From contig JAKZZE010000024.1 of NCBI GenBank assembly GCA_024220505.1, positions 248,001 through 312,000 on the forward strand: 64,000 nt of DNA. Reading direction: 5' to 3'. The stretch is from Rhizopus arrhizus. Lineage: Eukaryota; Mucoromycota; Mucoromycetes; Mucorales; Rhizopodaceae. Made by a program: the position numbers and the translations under genes. A model generated the notes under the pieces. That model saw only the letters and a list, made by a program, of their open reading frames with translations, was not told the origin of the DNA and made no database searches. Positions 21,286 to 30,600 of the stretch are shown piece by piece (position 1 is the stretch's first letter; each line of letters starts with the position of its first letter).

Positions 21286-21912
21286 GATCCCCGCAATACC
21301 AGAAGAATCGCCCACGATTCTGGCCCAATTATCCTTCTGTTTGATCTTGAGAGTTAAAGCACGATATAATCTGTAATCTGGTATGATGGCTTTCAACATA
21401 ATTTGCTTTGCTGCTAAGTATGCTGTTACTGATTCTGGTGTATTGTTGGGTCTTCTGAACCGAAAATGTGCCCAATGATTAATGTTCGAAGCAAGTAGAT
21501 CACACAGTTGTTCTTTCAATTCCTGTATTCTTTCAAATTCATGTAGAGTATCTACAAACTGCTTATGTTGGCTATTGATAAGTCCTTCTAGATTTTTCAG
21601 CAATTCCAAATCATCTTCATCTTCCCAGTTTGCTTCATAGATGTCACCTTTTCCATTTTCTTCTGCGCTCACCATTGCGCTTATGTTTTTAATTGTATGC
21701 ACAGCGTATTCTTCTCTTGTACAGGTTATACCGTCTATTTCATACAGTACTTCAGTAGGGCCGACATTACAGTCTTCCCACATCATTAAGAAATCCATTA
21801 CAGCAGTCATGGTAACTTCGTAACCTTGTTCCTTGTAGATTGCTATCAGGTAAGCGTCCATATCCATAGAGAAATCTTTTGAAAGGCACTTGTTGTTGTT
21901 TGTAGAGTTCAT
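21265..21912 (-). CDS. Element D ORF3, conserved accessory protein of unknown function
   Basis: 215 residues from the ATG at 21912, about 120 bp after the integrase stop. The N-terminal half is acidic with an E/D-rich stretch around residues 75-110. The C-terminal half (about 130-205) is basic and shares N-W-AHF-F-RPN, Y-LAAK and IKQKDNWA patterns with the element A ORF3 at 3809-4684. The overall identity is low, so conservation of these motifs suggests selection on function. There are no membrane segments, signal peptide, zinc knuckle or chromodomain. The stop codon lies 18-20 bases inside the 3' LTR, as also seen in A. Position resembles env or an antisense/accessory gene, but the sequence gives no hint of fusion or attachment activity. 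I do not recognise the family. Confidence 0.75.
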   Translation of the reverse strand: MNSTNNNKCLSKDFSMDMDAYLIAIYKEQGYEVTMTAVMDFLMMWEDCNVGPTEVLYEIDGITCTREEYAVHTIKNISAMVSAEENGKGDIYEANWEDEDDLELLKNLEGLINSQHKQFVDTLHEFERIQELKEQLCDLLASNINHWAHFRFRRPNNTPESVTAYLAAKQIMLKAIIPDYRLYRALTLKIKQKDNWARIVGDSSGIAGICDHSSQ

Positions 21913-22032
21913 GTTTTTGTATTATTATTATCTCTTTTTTTTTTTTTTTTTTTGAATTTTCCTTGTCTTTATATATTGTTTTTGATTCTCTTCTTTTGTT
22001 TATGTTATTGAGTTGAAGGTCATCAGTACTCT

Positions 22033-23379
22033 TCATTGAAGCAGATCATTTGTTTGTTCATCCAAGTTGGTCATGATGCTTCTTTTGTTTTCTTGGCACC
22101 ATTGGACTTTAGGTAATAGATAAGGTTTCATCCTATTTCCATGTATTCTTCTAAGCTTTGTGTCATGAGGATCCATGCTTTTGATATGATATGTTCCTTT
22201 TCCAAGTATATGCTGTATAACGTATGGTCCTTCCCACTTATCTTGTAACTTTGCTGACCATGATGTTGACAAATAATCTCGATAAATGAGGACTATATCT
22301 CCTAATTTGAACGGTGGTTTCAGTTCCTTGCGTTCATCTAGTATCTTTTTTTCAATCTGCTTTTTCTGCGTTTCTTGAGCTCGTTGTATGTTTTGTACGG
22401 CCATTTCTCTTATTCTGTTAAGATTGTATATTTGATGAATTGTCCGGTGTCGTAAGATAGCGTCAAATTTGGGTGAATTCCGTTCATACACATGATGATC
22501 TATGTCGAATGGTGTCTTCGGTTCATACCCATATAGTAAGAAAAATGGTGTATTCTTTGTTGATCCTTGTTTAATGGTTCGATAGGCAAATAGTGCAGCT
22601 GGTAAGTACAAGTCCCAATCGTCCTTTTCTTCTTTTGTACGCTTTTGTAGGATTTGTCCTAGAGTTCTGTTGAAACGTTCAATCAATCCATTGCTTTGAG
22701 GATTGTATGGTGTAGTGGTCTTGTGAATAATCGAAAAATTCTTGCATACTTGTTGTATCAGCTTGCTAACAAATGGTTTGCCATTATCCGAAACTATAAT
22801 TGTGGGACAACCATGTCTACATATGATTTCTTCGTATAAGAATAAAGCGATTTCTGATGCAGTTTGGAAACGAATGGGTCTTGCTTCCACATATTTAGTA
22901 AGGTAGTCGATTCCTGCTATGATATATCTGTTTCCGGATCGTGAAGCTTGTACATGTTTAACGTCTAAAGCGATGCGATCGAAAGGTTTTACTGATACTG
23001 GCACAGGGTATAATTCTTCTTTTAGTGACTTTTTCCCATGTCTCTGACATCTGTGACATTTCTTTACATATTCCATTATGTCCTTGGTCATATTTTCCCA
23101 ATAATAACGTGATGCGATTTTGTGTAGTGTATTGTTATATGCCAAATGTCCACCAAGAGGGTGTTGATGATATGAATACATGATTTCTTCAGCTTCTTGC
23201 TTGTTCAGCACTTTTCGTATTATTCCGTTTTCGGTGTTGTATCTATACAGATTATCCTTGTATATGGTAAACTTATGTGCTTGCTTCTGTAAGTATATTT
23301 TCTGTTTGTGCGTGATATCTTCTGGTAGTTTCAACTCTTGCAGATATTGTTTCACGATGTCAATTTGCTGTTGTTCCAT
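22033..23379 (-). CDS. Integrase of element D (separate ORF)
   Basis: 448 residues from the ATG at 23379. It catalyses insertion of the cDNA into the genome. Zinc finger H73/H78/C108/C111 precedes the RNase H-fold core with D139 (ALDVKHV), D198 (SDNGKPF) and E234 (GLIERFN), a D,D35E spacing. The C-terminal region contains the GPY/F-like patch (KWEGPYVI, GKGTYHIK) and ends without a chromodomain. In most Ty3/gypsy elements integrase is the C-terminal part of Pol. Here it is separated from RNase H by a stop and about 317 bp. An open frame of 73 codons (23581-23360) overlaps its start in another phase and could matter for expression. Confidence 0.93.
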   Translation of the reverse strand: MEQQQIDIVKQYLQELKLPEDITHKQKIYLQKQAHKFTIYKDNLYRYNTENGIIRKVLNKQEAEEIMYSYHQHPLGGHLAYNNTLHKIASRYYWENMTKDIMEYVKKCHRCQRHGKKSLKEELYPVPVSVKPFDRIALDVKHVQASRSGNRYIIAGIDYLTKYVEARPIRFQTASEIALFLYEEIICRHGCPTIIVSDNGKPFVSKLIQQVCKNFSIIHKTTTPYNPQSNGLIERFNRTLGQILQKRTKEEKDDWDLYLPAALFAYRTIKQGSTKNTPFFLLYGYEPKTPFDIDHHVYERNSPKFDAILRHRTIHQIYNLNRIREMAVQNIQRAQETQKKQIEKKILDERKELKPPFKLGDIVLIYRDYLSTSWSAKLQDKWEGPYVIQHILGKGTYHIKSMDPHDTKLRRIHGNRMKPYLLPKVQWCQENKRSIMTNLDEQTNDLLQ

Positions 23380-23570
23380 TTTTGGTAATATAAAGTTCTT
23401 GATATGTTATTGTTTCAGGGTCTTGATTTTTATGTGTGATATTTCCAATTTTAGTGTTGTTAAAGTTTTTTCTTCTCACGACTGTTTGTTTTCTAGGGCC
23501 GACCTTCCTCCTCTTATGATTTTTGTATTTTTCTATTGTTTTTGATGATTTTGTATATTTTGTTTCAACT

Positions 23571-23693
23571 TCCCCTCCCATCCTCCTTGTAGTTGATAAT
23601 ATGATTTTTCTTTTTTTTTTTTTGTGTATTTTGTGTTGTTTTTGGATTTTTCTAGAGTTTATGTATCATCTACCCTCCCATCCTCCATGTAGT
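23571..23693 (-). promoter_or_regulatory. Two G-rich purine tracts between pol and integrase of D
   Basis: At 23571-23596 and 23669-23693 the minus strand carries CTACAWGGAGGATGGGAGGG. The spacer also holds long T-runs. The motif occurs once at the same position in element A (14102-14129). Candidate central polypurine tract, quadruplex or processing signal. Its role is inferred from conservation and position only. Confidence 0.4.
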
Positions 23694-23696
23694 TGA

Positions 23697-26600
23697 TTAA
23701 TATCCAAGTCTTGACAGGAAATCTGCACTTTCGTTGACACGTCCAGGTCTATATTTAATTTCAAAGTCGTATTCTGATAATGTGACGATCCATCGGGCTA
23801 TTATTCCGGTTGGGTTTGGTGTCTTGAGAAGTCCAGTTAAGGCTGAGTGATCCGTAATGATCATGAATTTCTTTCCAAGTAAATATGGTCTAAAGAGTTT
23901 TACTGCCCAAATAACTGCTAAGCATTCTAATTTTGTGGGTGCATAGTTGGCTTCGTTAGGTTTAAGTCCACGACTTGCATATATAATGGGATGTTCTTTT
24001 CCATCATCGTCGAGTTGAGTTAAGACACATCCTAGTCCTAACTTTGAGGCGTCTGTGACCAAGATAAATCTTCGGTTAAAATCTGGTCTTGCTAATACAG
24101 GTGCAGTTGTTAACAGTTCCTTGAGTGTTTCAAATGAAGCAGTTGTCTCTAGTGTCCACGGAATTTTCTTTTTTGTTTTAGTTTGGTCATGTAACGGCCT
24201 TGCAATAGCTGCAAAATTCTTTATAAATCTTCGATAATATGATGCTATTCCTAGAAAAGATCTGACTTGCGTAATAGTGGTTGGTACTGGGTATTCTACA
24301 ATCTTCTTTATTTTGTCCGGATCGGTTTGTATGCCTTGGTTGGTAACGATGTATCCAAGAAATTTCAAATGATCTTTAAAGAAGAAACATTTCTCTGGAT
24401 TCAATTTGAGATTGGCGGTTTCTATGCACTGAAATACTTGTTCTAGATGTATTAAATGCTCTTCATCGTTATGGGAGTATACATTAAGGTCGTCTATATA
24501 GGCTACTAAGCACTTGTTCATTAGCGGGCGGAAACATAAATCTATTAAACGCTGAAAGGTTGCTGGCGAATTTACAAGTCCCATAGGCAAGGTGTTATAG
24601 TGGTATGTTCCATATTTGGTAGTGAAAGCAGTAAATTCCTTGCTATCCTCGTCTAATGGTACTTGATGGAAACCAGAGCGCATGTCGAGTGCTGAAAATA
24701 CTTTGGCTTTTCCTAGGGTGTCCAATAAGTCGTCTATTCTTGGTAAAGGATATGCATCTTTCTTCGTCTTTGCATTTAATTTTCTGTAATCTATGACCAT
24801 TCTGTAATCACCATTCTTCTTCTTTACTAATATCACTGGTGCTGCCCATGGGCTATTCGATGGTGATATAACTCCTAATTTACAATATTTATCCAATTCC
24901 TTTTGAAGGTGATCTGCTTCCAAAGGACTGATTCTGTACGGGCGGTGACTAATAGGTAATGTATTTTCTTCTATGATAATCTTGTGATTGATTAGGTTTG
25001 TGCGTCCAATTGTATCGTTGTCCCAGTCAAATATAAGCTGGTATCTTTTCAGTAACTTAAGCAGTTCTTCTTTCATTGATTTATTTATATCTCCTATTTC
25101 TAATTTTTCCAATAGCTGTGGCTTTAGCGTATCTTGTTCTTCCTTGTTTAGATTTTGTTCAATATTATCGTGTTCTAAAGTGCATAATGTCGAGTTTCTG
25201 TCTACTTCATATGCTTTGATTATTGTATCGTCATTTAGATCATGACCTTCCAATATTCCAATTTCTTCACCAGGTTCTAGATAAATATCATTTTCTGTGC
25301 GATTATATATGCGTATGTCGAGTGACTTTTTGTTGATTATGAATGAAGATGACTGATCAAAATATCCTGAAGACTGCATTAACTTTGGATGTGTAATGTA
25401 AAAGTCATATAGTATGTTCTGAGTGTCTTCTTTGGATTTGTCTAAGCTGATATGTTTCGATGAATGCGCTTGTACTAAAAGTCCTGTGTCTGTTGACTTT
25501 ATCGAATACATTTCTTGTGAATTTGTAATAACTACTTCCTCGTATTTGTCATTTTCCAAAACTTGCAATGATTCTTGTTCATAACTTCTTTCTAAGGCTG
25601 TTACTTCCATTTCTATATCATCGTCACTGGTTTCTTCGCTTTCTGATTCAGATTCCTCTTCGGTTGATGAGTAACTTCCTTCTGAATCGCTATCTTCAAA
25701 GTGTACATGCTTATCGGAATGTGAGTTTGTGAGACTTATAGGATGTTGATAGTCTTGATGGAATGTTTTCATTTTGGGTAACGGTGTACTTTTTCGTATG
25801 AAGTGTATTGGTAGTTCTGCCTTTTGGTTTTTATATTTGACTTTTAATGAAGAGCTATTGAAATCAATCTTGGCTTTAGCACGGTTTAACCAATTGCTTC
25901 CTAGTATAAGATGTGAAGGGCATGATGGCAATACTTCAATTGTGCAGGGTATGACCATGTCTTCCTTGACTTCAATTGGGACGTCGTATATCAATCCGAG
26001 AGCGGGTTGCTTGGTTCCATTTCCTAGTGTGAATACGTTTTCGGATGCTGAATCTATTTCTAATTCAAGAGCGTCTGCTAGGGCCTTTGACATACAGGTT
26101 TTTGATGCACCACTGTCTACTAGGGCTTTAATGTTTTTGTCTCCAATACTCACAGTTGAGTAGGCTGCAGTGGTATTGATTTCCTCGTCTTCTATCAGAG
26201 CCATTGTTTGTTGGGTAGCTTGTTTATTTCTTTCTTGTCTTGGCTTTCTTTTTGGTCTGCATTCTTCCACAAGCTTTTTGCGTAAAGATGGGGCTACTGT
26301 GATCAAATCTCCAATTTCGATATCGGCTTTTTGTTTTAATACATCTGAGACTATATCATATTTGATATCTGGCTCTATTCTTCTAGTTCTTGGTTTATTT
26401 AGTCGACTATTAACCTTGTCTTGTATAGGAAGATCCGTATCCATAGCTTCAGTTCGAGTGGGTTGCGTTTGTTGTACTGGCGTGGGATTTTTCACTTCTT
26501 CGATATGACTTCGTGTAGTGACTTTTCTGGTTATGGTAGGTTTTGCTACTTGCTTTCCTTTTTCTTTATTTGTGGGTCTAGAGTTTGGATAGGGTGTAGC

Positions 26601-26787
26601 TGTGGCAACGTCAGGAGGTCTTTCTGGTCTGATTGCTGCATAGAGATCCTTTTGTTTGTTATTGTATCTGTCTGTTAATATTGCGTTGAGCTGTTGTTGT
26701 TTAGGGGTTTTAATGGGTTTTATATCTTTTTGGGTGTTCAGTTGACCATTCTTCTGTGAGTTATCAAAAGCAACCGACCCTAATAGT
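23697..26787 (-). CDS. Pol of element D: aspartic protease, reverse transcriptase, RNase H
   Basis: Entered by a -1 frameshift at 26786-26792. About 1030 residues, ending at the TAA at 23697. Order is a basic Pro/Thr-rich linker; retropepsin with LVDSGASKTCMSK roughly 225 residues in; an acidic S/E-rich linker (HVHFEDSDSEG onward); reverse transcriptase with LVKKKNGDYRMVIDYRKLN and AYIDD (about residue 760); RNase H with VTDASKLGLG and ITDHSALTGLL; and an ending RPGRVNESADFLSRLGY. Catalytic residues are all present. An ATG is absent near the start of the open frame, which fits production only as a Gag-Pol fusion. Integrase is not part of this frame. Confidence 0.94.
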
Positions 26788-27170
26788 TTTTTGACTGATT
26801 ATTCTGTTGATTGTTATGTTGGTTACTGGGTTGGTTATTTGGTTGCCGTTGATCCTGACTTGCTGGTTGGTCATATGATCTCCTTTGATTTGGCGTATAA
26901 TTTCTGTTACTGTTATCGTATCGTCCATTGTTGTCGTTATTTCCATATCTTCCAGACCTATTATAATTATTGTTATAATTATTATACCTGTGGTTTCTAG
27001 TAGGTTGCTGTTGATATTGTTGACTACTAAGCTCTTGGCGAATTGTTTGTTGTATAAGACCAATAAGATCTTGTTGTTGGTTAGGACGTATATGTTGATT
27101 TTCATTGTATTGGGTATGATGCAACTGATTACGGTTTCTTGATGTATTCATTGTTGTCAATTGATTTGTA
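26780..27170 (-). pseudogene. Element D Gag, C-terminal part (split by chromovirus C)
   Basis: The C-terminal 130 codons of D Gag, ending at a TAG at 26780. It is dominated by Asn, Gln, Arg, Tyr and His, and has no CCHC knuckle. The N-terminal part is at 34764-35522. Joining them with one CCATG target copy gives a continuous 384-residue frame, so Gag was intact before C inserted. The -1 slippery site lies at its end. Confidence 0.9.
26786..26792 (-). promoter_or_regulatory. -1 ribosomal frameshift slippery site (A AAA AAC), element D
   Basis: Read in Gag frame as TC-A AAA AAC TAT TAG. A -1 slip continues as K-L-L-G-S-V into pol. Same heptamer and nearly the same distance from the stop as in element A. 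Confidence 0.82.
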
Positions 27171-27175
27171 CCATG

Positions 27176-27590
27176 TGATGTATCCATCATTCATAACTCG
27201 ATATGAAAACAGTATTAATAAGCTACATGTAAAATATATCCAATAGATAGGCTACAGGTTAATTCGGATAATCTTCATTAAGGATAAGATGCTGCGTAAT
27301 TGCACGGTTAAATTATATTAAATCCAGGAACTAAATCACAGTCAATCGCAGTCAATCATATACGAGTATTCTATGGATAAATGCTTATGGTGACAAAGAT
27401 AACAATGGAAGAACACGTAACCATTATCTATTTGTCATCAGTTATATCATACTCATTAATTATTAATCCATGACATGAAATATTATCCGTGTATGAAAAG
27501 TATAAATAGAGTATCATTTTCTTATTAAATAAAACAATCTCTTTATCGAGTCTCGTCCTCTCTTGTTCCTTTCTATTCTTGGATAAATCA
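27176..27590 (+). repeat. 5' LTR of chromovirus C
   Basis: 415 bp, TGATGTATCC to GGATAAATCA. A TATAAATA box at 27501-27508 and AATAAA around 27528-27535 mark the likely promoter and the polyadenylation signal near the R region. Confidence 0.95.
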
Positions 27591-27615
27591 TTTTTTTTGA
27601 CGAATTCTCTTTACT
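27591..27615 (+). promoter_or_regulatory. Atypical primer-binding region of chromovirus C
   Basis: Just after the 5' LTR: eight T, then GACGAATTCTCTTTACTC. No TGG. The equivalent place in chromovirus B has the same T-run followed by GTGAATTCTTTATTGAC. The shared GAATTCT core suggests a conserved non-tRNA-CCA priming signal. Confidence 0.4.
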
Positions 27616-27641
27616 CTATTATTACTACGCTATTCTCAAAC

Positions 27642-30600
27642 ATGTCTATCAACTCTAATCTTTTGGCTTACAACGAAGAAACCCTTCTTTCTGAAAGTGA
27701 CCCTGCTTTCATTGGTCCTAGACTTGAAAAGCCCTCCATGGTTAATGGGATCGAACTTCCTCTTACTGGATCTCCAAACTCTATTACAGAAGATATAGAG
27801 ATGGAAGAAGTTGAACCCAGGGCTATGGCCTCTCCACTCGCTGGTGTCAAGGGCAGTGGCGCAGCACCACCTTCTCAGGTCTCGGGTAGTCGTAATTTGA
27901 CGGCTACCGTCCAGACTTTGACGAAACAGGTAGAACAAATTGCTGCGGCTATCACGGGTCAAGAGCTTACAGGAAAGCAACTTGCTAACCTTTCCCGCGA
28001 ATATACGACCAAGTCTACCATCTTGGCCTCCTTGTTGGACTTGCAAGCAAAAATGGCTAATAACTTGACTATACAAACCAATGGCTCTGCCATTAACGGT
28101 TCTAACAGTCAACCTACAGTGGTTCCTCAAAACTTACCTTTGTTTCAGTACACTGGTAATGTAGAGAACTCAGCATTGCCCGTCTTTAAAGACATTGCTG
28201 ACTGTATCCGACGTTTTGAGGATATCCTCTTTGCGTACCGCTTGGATGTACAGGTGCATTGGCAGCGCCTCATCCCTTTCTCACTTACCCATACTCAACG
28301 TTCTTGGTATGATGAATTACGGGTAAAGAAGAATTTATCTTGGACCATATTCAAGGAACAATTAACCTTGAAATATGGCATCGAATCCACTGAGGCCCAA
28401 GCCCACGCCTCAAGAGAGCTGTTAACCATCAGTATGCAGCCTGATGAGTCTGTGGAAAAATACACTGACCGCTTTTTGAAACTCAAGCGTGAAGCCACTC
28501 CCGTAGCTGATGATTTTTTGGCTATTTTGTTTGTGAACTCCCTCACTAGTAGCCTCCAAAATCATGTCAACATGGCCATCGTCAGTCTTGATCAGGAGGC
28601 AAGGAATGACATAAACCTCCTTTCTAGTATCGCAAGAAAGTTTCATACGAAACAACAGACCTTGCCCCATATGTCAACTAAAAAATTCAATAACCAACCC
28701 TCTCAAGTCAACGGGTTGAACCCTCCCAGTGGTATTCATAAAAGAAACCACCGTACGGATGGAAGGACTTGTATCATCCATGGAAAGTGCAACCACACAA
28801 CAGATCGTTGTAAAAAGGCTCAGGAACTCGGAATTGCTGGCAATATGAACAAAGAGACATCTAGCAAGCGTTGCTTTAAATGCAACGCTCCTTTTACTAG
28901 GGAGCATTTAAATGTTTGCCCTAAAAGGAATCAACCTCTTTCTGCTGGTTCTGCCTCTTCCTCCTCCTCTACTGCACCTACCATAACCAGGGCATTCCGC
29001 TCACTTCAGTTGACTGGCAGTGAAGATAAACCAATGGGTACAAAGGCTTCTAAATATAACCCTGCCAACCAACAAAGCCACGATGAAGAACAGGATCTTG
29101 ACGATGAAGCCGTCAAGGACATCCACTACTACTCATCATTATGTAAGTTGCAACCGTTTAATACAAAACTTCACAGTTTTAATAACAAACGTACTGATTC
29201 CTTTTTTGTACCCATCACTATAGAAAATGTCCGTACTTGGGCTTTGGTTGATACTGGGTGTAATACTTCTACGATCTCTCCTGACCTAGCAAAAATTATA
29301 AACGTTAGAACTTTTCCTGTTTCAGGAAAATTACAATTAGCTAGTTTGAATACCTTGGTACCTAGAACTGCTATTACAGATCAAATAAAAGTATTTTATA
29401 ACGGAATCAATGTCTTACATGAATTTGAAATTTTTAAGTTTGATAAGGATATACCTATTTGTATTGGTACAGATCTTATGCCTAAGTTAAACATTAACTT
29501 GACAGGTTTAGCTGTTACGTGGGATAGTCCTAATATCTCTACAATACCTGATCCAATAGACCCTTCACCTATCAAACCTAATAAGTCACCCGCTGGTACT
29601 CACCAACAGCGTGAACAACTTATGGACGCATTACAGCCATATTTGAGCGCCAATGCTAAGATCCCTAGCACGTCTGCATGTCCTCTACCTGAAGCGATAG
29701 TTCGCTTGGAAACTGAACCAGGTAAAACCACTTATAGACGGCAGTATCCTATTGCACTGTCAATCCAGCCTAAAGTACAAGAACAGGTTGATAAATGGTT
29801 AGCAGATGGTGTAATTGAAATAGCTCCTCCTAATACTGCATTTAACTCTCCTTTGTTGACTGTACGTAAAAAGGATGCTAATGGTAATTATAGTGACGAT
29901 GTACGGGTGTGTATAGACCCCAGACATATCAATGCAATACTCATAAAAGATCGTACCGACCGCTTTCAATTACCATTGATAGCTGAGTTGCATCAAAAAA
30001 TGAGTGCTGCGACACTATTCACAGTACTTGACCTCAAACAAGCTTTTCATCGGTTACCTCTAGCTGATGAGCATAGAGCCCTTACAGCTTTTACATTTAA
30101 CGGTCAACAATATCAATTCTGTAGAGCACCATTCGGTTTGACCCCTATACCAAATCATTTCCAACGTGTGCTAACTACCCTCTTACATGACTTGCCATAC
30201 GTTACATGTTTCATTGATGATTTAACTATCGGTACTGGACCCGATATTGAGGAACATATCAAATGCGTAAATACTGTCATCGAACGACTTACATCAGCTA
30301 AATTTATTCTTAACATTGATAAATGTCACTTTATGCAAACTTCGGTAAACATCCTAGGGTTCACTATTAGTCACAATAGTCTCTCATTGGATAGCAGAAA
30401 GGTTGCAAATGCTTTAGCATGGCCAATACCAAAGACTGGAAAAGATATACAACGCTTTCTAGGCCTCGCTAATTATTTTCGAAGTCATCTCCCAAATTTC
30501 TCTACCATGACCGCACCGTTAGATAAACTACGTAACGAAGGTTCATTGGAACACATTTGGACTGACAAATACCTACAGGCTTTTCGAAATATACAAACAG

